From positions 62,001 to 126,000 of the forward strand of contig JAOZFI010000006.1 of the NCBI GenBank assembly GCA_027491395.1: a DNA stretch of 64,000 nucleotides, written 5' to 3'. The notes below the pieces were generated by a model. The model had not been told where the DNA came from. It did no database searches and saw nothing but the letters and a program-made list of their open reading frames with translations. Source of the DNA: Thermoproteota archaeon (GTDB taxonomy: Archaea; Korarchaeota; Korarchaeia; Korarchaeales; Korarchaeaceae). The translations under genes and the position numbers were made by a program. Each line of letters opens with the position of its first letter. Position 1 is the stretch's first letter. Of the stretch, positions 33,741 through 42,324 are shown one piece after another.

Positions 33741-34367
33741 TCAAGTCAGGAGGCCCGCACCCCTCAGGATTCTAATGGCGGCACTCCTCGGATCGCTCGA
33801 CTTCGTTATTGCCCTTCCCACCATGACGAAATCGGCTCTTTTAGCTACTTCCCCTATGGTAGACTCATTTATACCACCGGCGACACCTATCTTGACTCCC
33901 AGCTCTTTAGCGGAGTCTAGCAACTCGTATTCGGAGAATACCCCCTCATCAACCCCCCTGTGCAGGCATATCCTGTGTATTCCGAACTCTATGATCTCTT
34001 TCAAACGGGGCACCACATCTCTTAGGCCTAAAGTGTCCACCAGTACCTCTCCCCCGGATTCTTCTGCTCTCCTGACCGCTTCCTTTATGGTTTCATCCGG
34101 TGACACAGCCATTACGCTCATCAGATCGGCGCCGGAGGAGAAGGCCAGATCCGCCTCTAGGTACCCCGTGTCCATGGTCTTAGTGTCAGCGAACAGCTTG
34201 ATCTCAGGAAATCTCTCCCTGAGCTTTCTCACGGATCTCATTCCTTCAGCCTTTATCAGTGGAGTTCCAACCTCAATCTCCCTGAAGCCGGCCCCCACCG
34301 CCAGCTCAGCTATCCTAATAGCCTCGTCCAAGGATGTCAGGTCGATTGACAGGAACACCTCTACCAT
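33741..34367 (-). CDS. 3-hexulose-6-phosphate synthase
   Basis: OMP-decarboxylase-superfamily TIM barrel of 208 aa. The metal and substrate motif ADTKTMDTG, the initial LSIDLTSLDEA strand, LHRGVD and VAGGINEST match HPS. In archaea without the oxidative pentose phosphate route, HPS with 6-phospho-3-hexuloisomerase runs the ribulose monophosphate pathway backwards to make ribulose 5-phosphate. The isomerase gene is not in this window. ATG at 34367 (behind GGGGGCTCGG) was chosen; it overlaps the upstream DUF131 stop by 7 bases. Confidence 0.88.
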   Translation of the reverse strand: MVEVFLSIDLTSLDEAIRIAELAVGAGFREIEVGTPLIKAEGMRSVRKLRERFPEIKLFADTKTMDTGYLEADLAFSSGADLMSVMAVSPDETIKEAVRRAEESGGEVLVDTLGLRDVVPRLKEIIEFGIHRICLHRGVDEGVFSEYELLDSAKELGVKIGVAGGINESTIGEVAKRADFVMVGRAITKSSDPRSAAIRILRGAGLLT

Positions 34368-34633
34368 TCCGAGCCCCCCATCCATCTCCTGACCACGTAA
34401 ATGAGTGCCAGAATTAAAACTAGCGAGATCAGGATCAGTGCCACAGTGATATGCAGGGGAATGTTCTCTCCAGCGGCGAAGATGAAGGGACCTATTATCA
34501 CCACGAAACCTCCACCGGAACCAGCTTCGGTGGAGTGGGAGATCATCAAGGCCATGAAGCCCATTATGATGAGGGACACTCCCATGAAGATCAAGAACAC
34601 TCTGACGAAAATCTTCTCATCTATCTCGCTCAT
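34361..34633 (-). CDS. DUF131 membrane protein (copy 2)
   Basis: About 90 aa with two transmembrane helices (FLIFMGVSLIIMGFMALMI and ITVALILISLVLILALIYVV). Between them is a glycine-rich loop, GGGFVVIIGPFIFAAG, the DUF131 hallmark. Function is unknown; the family is restricted to archaea. It follows a paralogue, with start and stop overlapping by 4 bases. It lies between the epimerase and HPS genes. Confidence 0.8.
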   Translation of the reverse strand: MSEIDEKIFVRVFLIFMGVSLIIMGFMALMISHSTEAGSGGGFVVIIGPFIFAAGENIPLHITVALILISLVLILALIYVVRRWMGGSEW

Positions 34634-34884
34634 GACCAAGCCCCCATGAGGACGATCATGGTCAGCATCAGCAGGACGGATATAGCTACTAGTACGATGA
34701 GGAGCGATGTCTTAATGTTCCTACCGAACACTATGGGGATAGGCCCTATCAGTATCACCCCACCGACGCTGTAGTCTCCGAACTTCCGGGATGGCAGTAG
34801 CAGCGCCAACGCGATTAACACAAGCCCCATAACTATTAGGAGAATTCCCATGAGGTCTAGAGGACTCAAGATCTCATCCCCCAA
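34630..34884 (-). CDS. DUF131 membrane protein (copy 1)
   Basis: An 84 aa protein with two transmembrane helices and the loop VGGVILIGPIPIVFGRN, a close DUF131 match. The neighbouring copy has lost the PIPIVFG form. Tandem paralogues suggest a hetero-oligomer in the membrane. It starts inside the last codons of the epimerase gene (11-base overlap), so the three are probably on one mRNA. Confidence 0.85.
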   Translation of the reverse strand: MGDEILSPLDLMGILLIVMGLVLIALALLLPSRKFGDYSVGGVILIGPIPIVFGRNIKTSLLIVLVAISVLLMLTMIVLMGAWS

Positions 34885-36244
34885 TCAACTTAGCGAGCTT
34901 GGGATAATTGGACGGATCCCCCCTGACCCTAACTATCTCCCCATCCATTAAAGGCGTACTTGGGCTAAAGGGAAGGGAGGAACCGGATGGATCGTATATG
35001 GCAATGACCTCGTATCCAGTAACCTCTATGAATTGGGAAACGGTCATTCCTCTGGACTTGGATCTCCCCTCTACCTTAAAAGCCACATAGTGCGGTGAAC
35101 CTCCCTTGAAGTGGGGTGATTCGTGCCTCAAGGACCTTAGATCCCAGATCCTCCAGAGGACCTCGGCTATCATCTTGGATGCCGTACCGTTCCCAAACGG
35201 ATTGGGAAGGCCCTCTATCCTCCTCCTAACCTCCTCCTCGTAGAGGAACCTTCTAACCGATGACACTATGGAGGAGGGATTGGCGCCCGCTACCTCGCCG
35301 AATCCCAGTTCAACTATCTCAGGCCTCTCCGTGTTATCCCTCAATATGATGCAGGGCTTCTTCAGGGTGGCCGACTCCTCCTGAACCCCACCGGAATCGG
35401 TAGCCACCACATCCGAGGCCGAGAGAAGTCTCAAAAAATCTATGTAGCCTAGAGGCTCGATCAACATCACGTGCTCTAACGTCCTCAATTCGCTCAACAG
35501 ACCGAAAGCCTTCAGCCTCTTGTAAGTTCTCGGATGCAGGGGCCACACTATGGTCAGCTCATCCAATTCCCTCAGGGCTTTCACTATCCCCAGCATTCTA
35601 TACTCCTTGTCGGCATTCTCCTTTCTATGAACTGTGATGGTCATGAGAGGCTCACCCTCTACTACACCCAATTCCTTTAGGATGTTAGATCGTCTAATGG
35701 TGCTCCACATCTTCTCGACGACGTCAACTATGGTATTACCGCTCAATACAATCCTCTCGGGGGGATAGCCCTCCTCATTGAGATTGGAGAATGCTCTGGG
35801 GGTGGGGGCGAAGTTCAGCGACGCGAGGTGATCAGCGACCCTCCTGTTTATCTCCTCCGGCATCGTGAAATCGTAGCTCCTGAGCCCCGATTCTATGTGT
35901 ATGAAGGGAACCTCTAGTTTGGAAGCAGCCAGAGCGGTTCCAAGTACGGAGTTCGTATCACCTACCGATAGGACAGCATCCGGTTCGTAGTTCTCCACAA
36001 CCTTTCCCATCTCATGTAGAACCCTAGCAGTCTGATCCACCTGATCTCCCGATCCTATGCCCAAGTTGAGGTCTGGCTCGTCGAGTCCAAGCTCGGAGAA
36101 GAATACATCGCTCATTTCCCAATCGTAATGCTGCCCAGTGTGCACTAGAAACAGCTCTACACCCTTTATACGCGATAGAGCCTCGTATACAGGCGCCATC
36201 TTGATGATCTCGGGTCTAGTGCCCACCGACAGAAGCAACCTCAT
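34874..36244 (-). CDS. wecB: UDP-GlcNAc 2-epimerase with C-terminal RCK-C-like domain
   Basis: The first 370 residues are a non-hydrolysing UDP-N-acetylglucosamine 2-epimerase making UDP-ManNAc. They show LSVGTRPEIIKMAPV, HTGQHYD, GDTNSVLG, HIESGLRS, PEEINR and TDSGGVQEESATL. The last 70 or so residues are extra. They read SRGMTVSQFIEVTGYEVIAI, then PSTPLMDGEIVRVRG, which has the pattern of the TrkA-C/RCK-C ligand-binding domain of potassium transport regulators. The family is usually about 370 aa, this one is 456. ATG at 36244 suits homologues; an earlier ATG at 36262 exists. Confidence 0.88.
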   Translation of the reverse strand: MRLLLSVGTRPEIIKMAPVYEALSRIKGVELFLVHTGQHYDWEMSDVFFSELGLDEPDLNLGIGSGDQVDQTARVLHEMGKVVENYEPDAVLSVGDTNSVLGTALAASKLEVPFIHIESGLRSYDFTMPEEINRRVADHLASLNFAPTPRAFSNLNEEGYPPERIVLSGNTIVDVVEKMWSTIRRSNILKELGVVEGEPLMTITVHRKENADKEYRMLGIVKALRELDELTIVWPLHPRTYKRLKAFGLLSELRTLEHVMLIEPLGYIDFLRLLSASDVVATDSGGVQEESATLKKPCIILRDNTERPEIVELGFGEVAGANPSSIVSSVRRFLYEEEVRRRIEGLPNPFGNGTASKMIAEVLWRIWDLRSLRHESPHFKGGSPHYVAFKVEGRSKSRGMTVSQFIEVTGYEVIAIYDPSGSSLPFSPSTPLMDGEIVRVRGDPSNYPKLAKLIGG

Positions 36245-36275
36245 ATCCCTTCGCTTCTCCATGACCTGTAATCAT

Positions 36276-36285
36276 TTTTAATAAA
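36276..36285. promoter_or_regulatory. Shared AT-rich promoter between wecB and atpI
   Basis: TTTTAATAAA reads as a TATA-like element in both directions. Rightward transcription would start near 36305 (leader with GGTGATC before the atpI ATG). Leftward it would start near 36256, supporting the later wecB ATG at 36244. Confidence 0.45.
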
Positions 36286-36323
36286 CGGAGGTGGACCTAC
36301 CAGACACCTGAAAGGTGATCTAC

Positions 36324-38732
36324 ATGCTCAAGCCGGAAAAGGTAGTCCGATTCTACGCTTACACAACTAAACTGCATGTGGACGATATGGCAGAGGCCCT
36401 CATGGAGTTCGATGATGTCCACGTAGAACCCCCAGAGGGACTTCCCGGCGTCAAACCTCCGGAGGGCCTAGAAACTCCAGATTTAGATGCTTACGAAGAA
36501 ATAATCAGGGCTTTAGAAAGAGCGAGCGCGTTAACTGGAATATCTCTAGAGGATATCTTGAATCAGGCTACTTCTAATAAAATTCCAGAGACCGTTGATC
36601 ACAAGGAGCTGATCTCGGAACTGGATGAATTGGTGGGAAAGTACCTCTCCTTGAGGAAAGAGCTTGAGCTAGCAAAGAAGGCGAAATCCTTGCTCAAAGA
36701 AAGGACTAATAGATTGAGGGAGCTAGAGGAGAAGCTCGAGGAGCTCGAGATGAAAATAAAGGAGTACTACGCGGCAGCTCTTGAGATAACTGAGGAAGAT
36801 CCCACAAAGCTGCGACTGGGAAGAATGCTGCTAGAAATAGATAGGGATCTCCTGAGGACTTCTTCGCTAGTAAATGCGGCCCTAAACCCCTCCATGTCCA
36901 TAAACGATATAAGAGAGATCCTGAGGAATCTACTGGAGTCCTTATCCGAGTTAGAGGCAAGATTATTGGCGGTACAAGATGAATTGAAGGAAGAGAAAGA
37001 GATAGAGGAAGTTAAACGAGGCATACAAGATCTCAAGGAGATTCTTGAAGAACTAAATAGAGAGATAGAAGGATACATGAGGAGGAAAGACAAATTATCC
37101 GAACTCAAAGCTGTGGAAAGTCTTTGGAATAGGATGAGAGATACCATAAGGAAGGTTCCGGAGCTGAGCCCTCTATTGGTTGAGAGAGAACCAGCGATAG
37201 CTAAGGTTACACAGCAGATAGCTGATCTAGAAAACGAGATAGGTAGAAGGGAGGGCATTATAAGGGAGAAGCTTCAGTTAGCTAAGAAACTCATCGCTAA
37301 TGTGAGAGAGGCCTTTATCAGGCTTAGAGATAGGATGCTTACTATTAAGGCGGTAGCAGCAGGAGAAGCTGAACAAAGGGTATCTGAGCTCATAGAGGGG
37401 GCTAAACCGATAATCTCTGAGAAAGGTAAGTTAGAGGAGGAGATCAAGAAACTAGAAGTACTCAGCAACAAAGAAGAGGTGGGCAAACTGAAGGAGGAGG
37501 CAGAAAAACTACTCTTAAAAGTGAGGGAAACCGCAGCCAAGCTCGCCTCGAAGGCACTCTCGGTGAAACCGAGGGCGATTCTACAGAAACTGAAGAAAAT
37601 GACCTACCTAGGTGAGGAGATAGCGGTGATATCAGGATGGGTCCCTTCATCTAAAATCGATGACTTCGAGAGGAGCATTAAGGATAAGCTGGGTAATTAC
37701 GTGGCTCTGGAGTTCGAAGAGCCGAAAAAGGGAGAAGGAGTCCCTTCCAAGGTCAAATTGCCTACAATACTAAGACCTGTCCGTCTACTAACTCACAGGC
37801 TTTACGGATTACCATCGATAAGGGAGCTGGATCCGACGCCAATAACTGCGATATTCTTCCCGCTGATGTTCGGGATGATGTACGGTGACGTAGGTCATGG
37901 TCTCACTTTAGCCCTCTTTGGTGCTCTGCTATGGAGTAGATCTAGAGGAGCAATGAAGGAACTGGCTGGTCTGTTAATCTACTCTGGAATGGCGGCAGCA
38001 TTCTTTGGCTATCTATATGGCATGATTTACTTCATAGAATTCACCGAACATCCTATACTCAGCCCTCTTCACGATACCATGAGGCTGATGGCTGTCGCTC
38101 TTCTATTCGGTGCTTTTGAACTAATGGTCGGCTTCATCATGAACACCATTAACAAATTGCTGGAGAAGGATATATTTGCTGCACTATTTGAATATAAAGG
38201 AGTTACGACGCTAATCATGTATGCAGGCGCTGTCTACGCAGTTGTGAGGAACAATGCCGACATAGTAGGTACAATAACTGATCCACTATTCATATCAATG
38301 GTAGTGCCTCTCCTTATAACAGCTATAGCTCCTGTAATAAGGGCTGCGAGGGAAGGACACGGTATAGGCGAAGGGATGTCCGAAATGATCGCAACATTAT
38401 TAGAGAGTGTGCTAGCTCTCTTCAGCAACTCACTGTCCTACATCAGGTTGGCTGCCTTCGCGGTGATTCACGAGGTCTTCGGGGTCCTAACGGCGCAGCT
38501 TATACTCGGTAAGGAGATCGCTACTATAGCCGATCTGGGATCTTTAATAGCTCCAGGGGCCCTAATAGGATTCGTGTTCATGAACATAGCCGTTATGGGG
38601 CTCGAAGGGATGCTCTCATTCATACAAGCCACTAGGTTGACATTCTATGAGTTCTTCTCGAAATTCTACAAAGCGGCTGGGAGGGAGTTCAAGTGCGTCT
38701 CCGAGCTTCTCGGACCCACTCTCTCATCATAA
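36324..38732 (+). CDS. atpI: V/A-type ATP synthase subunit I (a)
   Basis: Membrane stator and proton/sodium path subunit, 802 aa. The N-terminal cytoplasmic half is largely coiled coil (long Glu/Lys/Arg-rich heptads, about residues 90-450). The C-terminal half has about seven to eight membrane helices, with FFPLMFGMMYGDVGHG at its start and SNSLSYIRLAAFAVIHEVFG containing the key arginine. The ATG at 36324 follows GGTGATC. The A+T content and adenine-rich codons are higher than in neighbours because of the lysine and glutamate coil. Confidence 0.95.
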   Translation: MLKPEKVVRFYAYTTKLHVDDMAEALMEFDDVHVEPPEGLPGVKPPEGLETPDLDAYEEIIRALERASALTGISLEDILNQATSNKIPETVDHKELISELDELVGKYLSLRKELELAKKAKSLLKERTNRLRELEEKLEELEMKIKEYYAAALEITEEDPTKLRLGRMLLEIDRDLLRTSSLVNAALNPSMSINDIREILRNLLESLSELEARLLAVQDELKEEKEIEEVKRGIQDLKEILEELNREIEGYMRRKDKLSELKAVESLWNRMRDTIRKVPELSPLLVEREPAIAKVTQQIADLENEIGRREGIIREKLQLAKKLIANVREAFIRLRDRMLTIKAVAAGEAEQRVSELIEGAKPIISEKGKLEEEIKKLEVLSNKEEVGKLKEEAEKLLLKVRETAAKLASKALSVKPRAILQKLKKMTYLGEEIAVISGWVPSSKIDDFERSIKDKLGNYVALEFEEPKKGEGVPSKVKLPTILRPVRLLTHRLYGLPSIRELDPTPITAIFFPLMFGMMYGDVGHGLTLALFGALLWSRSRGAMKELAGLLIYSGMAAAFFGYLYGMIYFIEFTEHPILSPLHDTMRLMAVALLFGAFELMVGFIMNTINKLLEKDIFAALFEYKGVTTLIMYAGAVYAVVRNNADIVGTITDPLFISMVVPLLITAIAPVIRAAREGHGIGEGMSEMIATLLESVLALFSNSLSYIRLAAFAVIHEVFGVLTAQLILGKEIATIADLGSLIAPGALIGFVFMNIAVMGLEGMLSFIQATRLTFYEFFSKFYKAAGREFKCVSELLGPTLSS

Positions 38733-38802
38733 CAAATTTTTTATTAATGGTAATCATGAGCTCAGAGGTCTCCACAGATCGAGATATGCTACGGGTGATC
38801 GT
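38733..38802 (+). promoter_or_regulatory. atpI terminator-like T tract and atpK promoter
   Basis: Right after the atpI stop is AATTTTTTATTAATGG. The run of T can end transcription of atpI in archaea, and the same TTTTTATTAA can serve as TATA element for atpK, leaving a leader of about 30 bases with GGGTGATC. This would let subunit K be made at a different, higher level, as its ring stoichiometry needs. Confidence 0.45.
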
Positions 38803-39132
38803 ATGGTCAACATGAGGAAGAAGAAATTGCTGTCCTATGTGATATTAGGACTTCCCCTATTGCTCCTGCCCCTGTCAATTGTTGGCGCCGCTGCTGCATC
38901 TCCTGAGGAGGCTGCGGCTGGAGCCGGTGGTCTAAAGTTTATAGGAGCCGCCGTTGCCATTCTTGGAAGCACAATCGCCGCTGGAATAGCTCTGTACGGT
39001 GTAGCTATAGGTGGCAGCGCTCTCCTTGCTGAGAACCCGAACGCATTCACTCAAGTCCTTATACTAGGGGGTCTGGCAGAGGGAGTGGCAGTTTACGGTC
39101 TGCTAGTAGCCTTCCTCATACTGGGAGGCTAA
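38803..39132 (+). CDS. atpK: V/A-type ATP synthase subunit K (c ring)
   Basis: Rotor-ring proteolipid, 109 aa. After a hydrophobic N-terminal leader (LLSYVILGLPLLLLPLSIVG and AAAASPEEA) comes one two-helix hairpin. It has GSTIAAGIALYGVAIGGSALL, the polar loop AENPNAF and LILGGLAEGVAVYGLLV with the ion-carrying Glu93. Only one hairpin is present, so the ring is built of 8-kDa type subunits. The leader may be a removed signal peptide. Start by position after GGGTGATC; ATG at 38812 is an alternative. Confidence 0.92.
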   Translation: MVNMRKKKLLSYVILGLPLLLLPLSIVGAAAASPEEAAAGAGGLKFIGAAVAILGSTIAAGIALYGVAIGGSALLAENPNAFTQVLILGGLAEGVAVYGLLVAFLILGG

Positions 39133-39251
39133 GTCCTCCCCCTTTATTTATGTGAAAGCCTCTTTCTCTCTCCTAACTAGAGATCAACGTAGCGTCAGCC
39201 TTAAAAGGGTCTTGAGAAGCTTTAAAGAAGGAAAAGGGGAAATAGGAATCA
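39133..39251. other. Convergent intergenic region between atpK and atpC
   Basis: 119 bases between the two converging halves of the ATP synthase locus. It contains CCCCCTTTATTTA just after the atpK stop, usable as a T-rich terminator. I see no gene or strong hairpin in it. Confidence 0.4.
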
Positions 39252-40295
39252 TCACTCGATGGGAGGAGCTAGCAGCTCATACAGCACTTCGGGGCTTACT
39301 CCACTCATCCTCCCGAGTAGGACCGTCTTTATGCTCTGAGACTCCCACTCAGAGCCTATCAAATACATGAGTATATACGCTTCCGTCATCGATCCCTTCA
39401 AAGCTATTCTGAGCGAGTCTATGTAAGTCTTCTTAGTTAAGACATGCTCTATTACCCAAGGCTCTCCGATCTGCTTCATAGCTCTTTCTATCTCGATGGA
39501 AACGGGCCTATATGGAGCTAAGTTCACTAGTTCATCTAGAAATTCATTCAAGCTGTCTGTTTTAGTGGCGATATAAAGTAATTTTCTGAAGGGGAGCTTG
39601 GAGAATATCTTAGTGAGTACATCTTTCTTAACTCCTAGATACTTCGCCTTCAATAAGTCTCTCAGGAGCATATTTTCCATATAGGAATAGAGTAGCAAGG
39701 AGAGAGGGGATCTTTTACCTGCCTTCATAGTCTTAAGTTGGGCCTCAAGGCGGCCCATGTAGTACCTATCTAAGGCCAGATCCACCTCGGTGACATCTCT
39801 CTCACTGGAGGAGAGCCACGAGGATAGTAGCCTAACTAGTCCTCTATCCTCCAGCATCTCCAATAATGTCTCAAATCTATCTGCCTTAGACAGCTTTTCC
39901 ACATCAATTACATAGTGTTCCACGGGCAGAAGCCTCAGCTCCTTACCTCTACCTCCGAATAGCAGTGAGAAAACTATCCTCCTCAAGTTCTCTATGTCGT
40001 ACTTACTCATGAATGTCCTGATGAGACCCTCAATGGGTGTCCCTCTAGATAAGGAGATCAATCTCCTAGCTCTTATTGAGTTAACTCTCAAGCATGCTTC
40101 TTCTACCCTTGACACGTCGAGCAAATCTTCGGGTCCCTCGAAAAAACTTCCGTAAGCAGTAGGAGATAGCTTATCGAAGAGAGCCCTTTCATCCTCTAAA
40201 AACACCCAAGACCTTATGTCCTCCGGATCAGTCAAGTGAGAGGCTAAACCGTGCGTTCTTACAACTAGATACTTCCTCTTCGCACCTTTTAACAT
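39252..40295 (-). CDS. atpC: V/A-type ATP synthase subunit C
   Basis: Funnel-shaped subunit linking the central stalk to the K ring (V0 subunit d homologue). At 347 aa it is almost all helical. The conserved FMSKYDIENLRRIVFSLLFGG is followed by a second repeat-like section (RDLLKAKYLGVKKDVL). ATG at 40295 is preceded by AGAGGTG at the right distance. The earlier GTG at 40304 is part of that SD motif. It is last in the F-H-E-A-B-D-C operon. Confidence 0.9.
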   Translation of the reverse strand: MLKGAKRKYLVVRTHGLASHLTDPEDIRSWVFLEDERALFDKLSPTAYGSFFEGPEDLLDVSRVEEACLRVNSIRARRLISLSRGTPIEGLIRTFMSKYDIENLRRIVFSLLFGGRGKELRLLPVEHYVIDVEKLSKADRFETLLEMLEDRGLVRLLSSWLSSSERDVTEVDLALDRYYMGRLEAQLKTMKAGKRSPLSLLLYSYMENMLLRDLLKAKYLGVKKDVLTKIFSKLPFRKLLYIATKTDSLNEFLDELVNLAPYRPVSIEIERAMKQIGEPWVIEHVLTKKTYIDSLRIALKGSMTEAYILMYLIGSEWESQSIKTVLLGRMSGVSPEVLYELLAPPIE

Positions 40296-40296
40296 T

Positions 40297-40920
40297 TCAA
40301 ACACCTCTTTTCAGCTGTCTATACTTCTTTACACGAAGGAACTCCTCCAGAGCGTCCTCCTCCAGGGCTTCCTCGATGTACTTGATGGCGGCCTCGTGGT
40401 CAGGTATTATTATCTTCTCCAGAGCATTCACTTTCCTCATTGTATCTGCTAGAGCCGCAGCTAGCCTCTCGAACTTGGCCTCGGAGTTTACTAGCGGCAT
40501 CAACTCCTTTATTGCCTCTGAGAACTTTCTAGCGGCGGCTATCACCACTGCGTTTAAGGAGGGGGAAGTAGCCAAAGCGAACTCCCTTATCTCTATCTCA
40601 GGTATCTCCACGCCTATGACGCTCCGCACCTTCATTTCCGTGAGGAGGGGCATAGTCAGCAAGGCCGCTTTCCTCATCTCATCGGGTCCGGCGGCGGCAT
40701 AAGCCAGCCTTAGAAGCTTGTAGGCCTCCTCTAACTTCTTCTCGACCTCGCTCCTCCTCCTAAGGTCCGGAAGTAAGTTCTGACTCTCCTTGACCAGCTG
40801 ATCCCTCTTCATCTTGAGAGCGTCGACTCCCGAGCGGAGGAGGCGCGTTCTCTCCCTTAAGCGGATCAAAAATCCCTTGGTGGGGAGGACCCTCCCCACA
40901 GAGCGGAAGCTCAATCTCAC
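40297..40920 (-). CDS. atpD: V/A-type ATP synthase subunit D
   Basis: Central-stalk rotor subunit, 207 aa. Long N- and C-terminal helices form the coiled coil. Family marks are the basic N terminus followed by [20 protein letters not shown] and LKMKRDQL, and the C-terminal [29 protein letters not shown] at 40920 overlaps the atpB stop by 4 bases (GTGA). Confidence 0.93.
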   Translation of the reverse strand: MRLSFRSVGRVLPTKGFLIRLRERTRLLRSGVDALKMKRDQLVKESQNLLPDLRRRSEVEKKLEEAYKLLRLAYAAAGPDEMRKAALLTMPLLTEMKVRSVIGVEIPEIEIREFALATSPSLNAVVIAAARKFSEAIKELMPLVNSEAKFERLAAALADTMRKVNALEKIIIPDHEAAIKYIEEALEEDALEEFLRVKKYRQLKRGV

Positions 40921-42323
40921 TCACCCTCTGCCTGGGCTGCGATCCTCCTCTTAGGATGGAACTTGTTGAGGGTCTTCTCGCTTATCCTCGTCAGTTCGGC
41001 TTCAGGCAGTATGGACAATATGTCCCATGCTATGTTCAACGTCTCCTCTATGTTTCTTCTCTCCCTGAATCCCTGAGCCACGAATTCCCTCTCGAATCTC
41101 CTAGCGAACTCCAAGTACAACTTTTCCCTTGGGCTCAATCCCGCCTCACCCACGATCTGAACGAGTTCTCTAGCCTTGGTACCCTGACTATAGGCAGCGT
41201 AAAGCTGGTCTGAGACCTCCTTGTGGTCCTCTCTCGTCTTTCCTGGACCTATACCATCCTTCATGAGCCTGCTAAGGCTCGGCAGAACGTTGATCGGAGG
41301 ATAGATGCCCCTGTTGTGGAGATCCAAGTCCAAGAATATCTGGCCCTCGGTGATGTAGCCAGTGAGATCTGGTATGGGGTGGGTGAGGTCCCCACCGGGC
41401 ATCGTCAGTATGGGCATGAAGGTTATGGAGCCAGGTCTGCCGATTATCCTGCCTGCCCTCTCGTAGATGCTTGCTAGGTCGCTGTACATGTATCCGGGAT
41501 ATCCCTTCCTACTTGGTACCTCCTCCCTAGCGGAGCTGAGCTCCCTCAGCGCCTCGCAATAGTTGGTCATGTCCGTGATTATGACTAAGACATCCATACC
41601 CAAGTCGAACGCTAGGTACTCAGCAGCGGTCAAGGCAACCCTCGGGGTGGTTATCCTCTCTATGACCGGATCATTAGCTAGGTTTAGGAAGAGCACGGAC
41701 CTGCTCAGCGCTCCGAATTCCTCGAACTGCCTCCTGAAGAAGAGAACGTCATCGTACTTCAGACCAACTGCCGCGAAGACTATGGAGAATCTCTCAGCCT
41801 TTCCAGGGACGATCGCCTGCCTCGCCACCTGAGCGGCTACCTCGTTGTGAGGTAGTCCGGACTCGGAGAATATCGGAAGCTTCTGGCCCCTGACCAAGCT
41901 CAACATTCCGTCAATGGCGGATATACCGGTCTCGATGAACTCGTCCGGGTAGTCCCTCTTGGCCGGATTTATGGGAGCGCCGTTTATGTCCCTGTAGTCA
42001 TCAGCCCTTATCTTAGGGCCTCCATCTATCGGCTCACCTGCGCCGTTGAACACTCTACCGAGCATCTCATCCGATACAGGGATCTTTAAGGTCGAGCCGG
42101 TGAACTTGACCATAGCGTTGGAATCAAGCCCTTCAGTGTCTCCCAGCACCTGTATGACGACCTTATCCCTACCGGCCTCCAGCACCTGACCGAACCACTC
42201 CCTGCCATCTTCGGAGTATATTCTGACCACTTCCTCGTAAGCAGCCCCAGGGACACCCCTCATTATGACGAGGGGTCCCTTCACCTGATCAATCCCCTTG
42301 AAGGTCAGACCGTACACGGACAT
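40917..42323 (-). CDS. atpB: V/A-type ATP synthase subunit B
   Basis: Regulatory, non-catalytic partner of subunit A in the A3B3 head, 468 aa. It starts with a beta barrel ([20 protein letters not shown]). In place of Walker A it has the typical degenerate [49 protein letters not shown] and a C-terminal helical domain follow. One base separates it from atpA. Confidence 0.97.
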   Translation of the reverse strand: MSVYGLTFKGIDQVKGPLVIMRGVPGAAYEEVVRIYSEDGREWFGQVLEAGRDKVVIQVLGDTEGLDSNAMVKFTGSTLKIPVSDEMLGRVFNGAGEPIDGGPKIRADDYRDINGAPINPAKRDYPDEFIETGISAIDGMLSLVRGQKLPIFSESGLPHNEVAAQVARQAIVPGKAERFSIVFAAVGLKYDDVLFFRRQFEEFGALSRSVLFLNLANDPVIERITTPRVALTAAEYLAFDLGMDVLVIITDMTNYCEALRELSSAREEVPSRKGYPGYMYSDLASIYERAGRIIGRPGSITFMPILTMPGGDLTHPIPDLTGYITEGQIFLDLDLHNRGIYPPINVLPSLSRLMKDGIGPGKTREDHKEVSDQLYAAYSQGTKARELVQIVGEAGLSPREKLYLEFARRFEREFVAQGFRERRNIEETLNIAWDILSILPEAELTRISEKTLNKFHPKRRIAAQAEGE

Positions 42324-42324
42324 C

